Positions 6,295 to 6,480 of a stretch of 6,480 nt of DNA are shown here, in pieces; within the stretch, counting starts at the first letter, position 1; the number at the start of each line of letters is the position of its first letter. Source of the DNA: an uncultured Ruminococcus sp. GTDB taxonomy: Bacteria > Bacillota > Clostridia > Oscillospirales > Acutalibacteraceae. The position numbers were made by a program, and so were the translations under genes. The notes beneath the pieces are model-generated. The model was not told where the DNA came from. It worked only from the letters and a program-made list of their open reading frames with translations, and ran no database searches. Location: positions 1-6,480 of the forward strand of contig CADCOZ010000350.1 in assembly GCA_902803125.1 (NCBI GenBank). Direction: 5' to 3'.

Positions 6295-6308
6295 TTACAA
6301 AATTGTAA
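6295..6308. promoter_or_regulatory. 14-bp palindrome TTACAA-AA-TTGTAA upstream of the operon promoter
   Basis: Perfect 6-bp arms flank AA, centred about 70 bases upstream of the predicted transcription start of the reverse-strand operon. The position would suit an activator or a distal repressor site. TACA/TGTA half-sites recall BlaI/MecI-type operators, but the spacing is wider than theirs, so no regulator is assigned. Confidence 0.3.
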
Positions 6309-6411
6309 ATGACCGGCGTATGGCAGTTGTTCAACTTCCCAGTACACGGAAATCCTTTCCACCCGCCAGCCTCTTGGGGGAAACCTTTTTCTAACGAAAA
6401 AAAGGAGAGCG

Positions 6412-6444
6412 GGTGTCCAGTGGACACCTTGGCCGTAAGGCCAA
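6412..6444. repeat. Perfect palindrome GGTGTCCA-G-TGGACACC directly followed by hairpin TTGGCC-GTAA-GGCCAA
   Basis: The first element (6412-6428) has 8-bp perfect arms around one base. The second (6429-6444) has a 6-bp perfect stem with a GTAA loop, which as RNA would be a stable GNRA tetraloop. They abut with no spacer and lack a U-tract, so this is not an ordinary terminator. Such tandem inverted repeats suit a protein-binding site (relaxase, recombinase or replication protein) or a structured RNA. Confidence 0.75.
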
Positions 6445-6480
6445 AGCGACCGGACCGAGCCGACAGGCGAGACCCCCCAA

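Larger units (their letters stand above)
6269..6480. other. Gene-poor right edge, turning GC-rich, with tandem inverted repeats (possible mobile-element noncoding region)
   Basis: No convincing gene is seen. From left to right it holds the 6295-6308 palindrome, short inverted repeats AGTTG-TT-CAACT (6325-6336) and GGAAA-TCC-TTTCC (6348-6360), and an imperfect CCTTTTTC/GAAAAAAAGG hairpin (6384-6405). A ribosome-site-like AAAGGAG follows at 6401-6407, then the palindrome and hairpin of 6412-6444, then a GC-rich stretch ending in ACCCCCCAA. The composition after 6407 is clearly more GC-rich than the rest of the window. This combination resembles noncoding control or transfer-origin regions of Bacillota mobile elements. 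That link is from memory and unproven; the region continues past the window. Confidence 0.4.

Noticed and set aside
6185..6394. Forward reading frame of 69 codons in the operon promoter region
   Set aside because: It has no ribosome site at its ATG and runs across the extended -10 promoter of the reverse-strand operon; its C-terminal part reads through inverted repeats.
6224..6427. Reverse reading frame of 67 codons at the right edge
   Set aside because: It starts inside the 6412-6428 palindrome without a ribosome site and runs into the operon promoter; it is more likely noncoding.

Overview
The window looks like an accessory region of a Bacillota genome, most likely a gut Clostridia. This is inferred from AGGAGG-type Shine-Dalgarno sites at short spacing, moderate GC, TTGAAA/TATGAT-type promoters, and a zinc-ribbon/PASTA kinase-like protein and TOTE-type primase-helicase of the kind seen in that group. 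The taxonomy is inference, because no rRNA or core gene is present.

Layout: (1) 1-197 is the 3' end of a forward gene whose last 64 residues are a charged, coiled-coil-like tail, followed by an intrinsic terminator (208-244). (2) 245-536 is a control region. It holds three helically phased direct repeats (TTGAAAAAGTT), a 13-bp palindrome, a good sigma-A-type promoter and a leader that can fold against the ribosome-binding site. (3) 537-3443 is one long forward gene for a 968-residue protein: a small N-terminal module, an archaeo-eukaryotic primase (AEP) domain of the TOTE type, an SF2 DEAD/DEAH-like helicase core (DECH box), and a C-terminal phospholipase-D-like domain whose HKD signature is broken. 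(4) 3444-3584 is a convergent gap with a strong terminator for the reverse strand. (5) 6154-3585 (reverse strand) is a two-gene unit: a zinc-ribbon/pseudokinase/TM/two-PASTA protein, then a three-TM protein of unknown function. A perfect 11-bp hairpin with U-tracts sits between them. A clear extended -10 promoter lies at 6239-6268. (6) 6269-6480 has no convincing gene. It becomes GC-rich near the right edge, where a perfect 17-nt palindrome directly abuts a GNRA-type hairpin; this resembles the noncoding transfer or control region of a mobile element.

Two systems appear to sit back to back. The first is a stand-alone primase-helicase of the TOTE class, proposed by others from comparative genomics as a nucleic-acid conflict (defence) system, under an apparently elaborate promoter. 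The second is a probable cell-envelope sensing module: an inactive kinase carrying PASTA repeats, paired with a small membrane protein. The most unusual points are the loss of the active-site residues in the PLD domain, the loss of nearly all catalytic residues in the PASTA protein (VAIK Lys to Ser, HRD Asp to Ala, DFG Gly to Ala), and the structured right edge. No link between the two modules is visible beyond adjacency.
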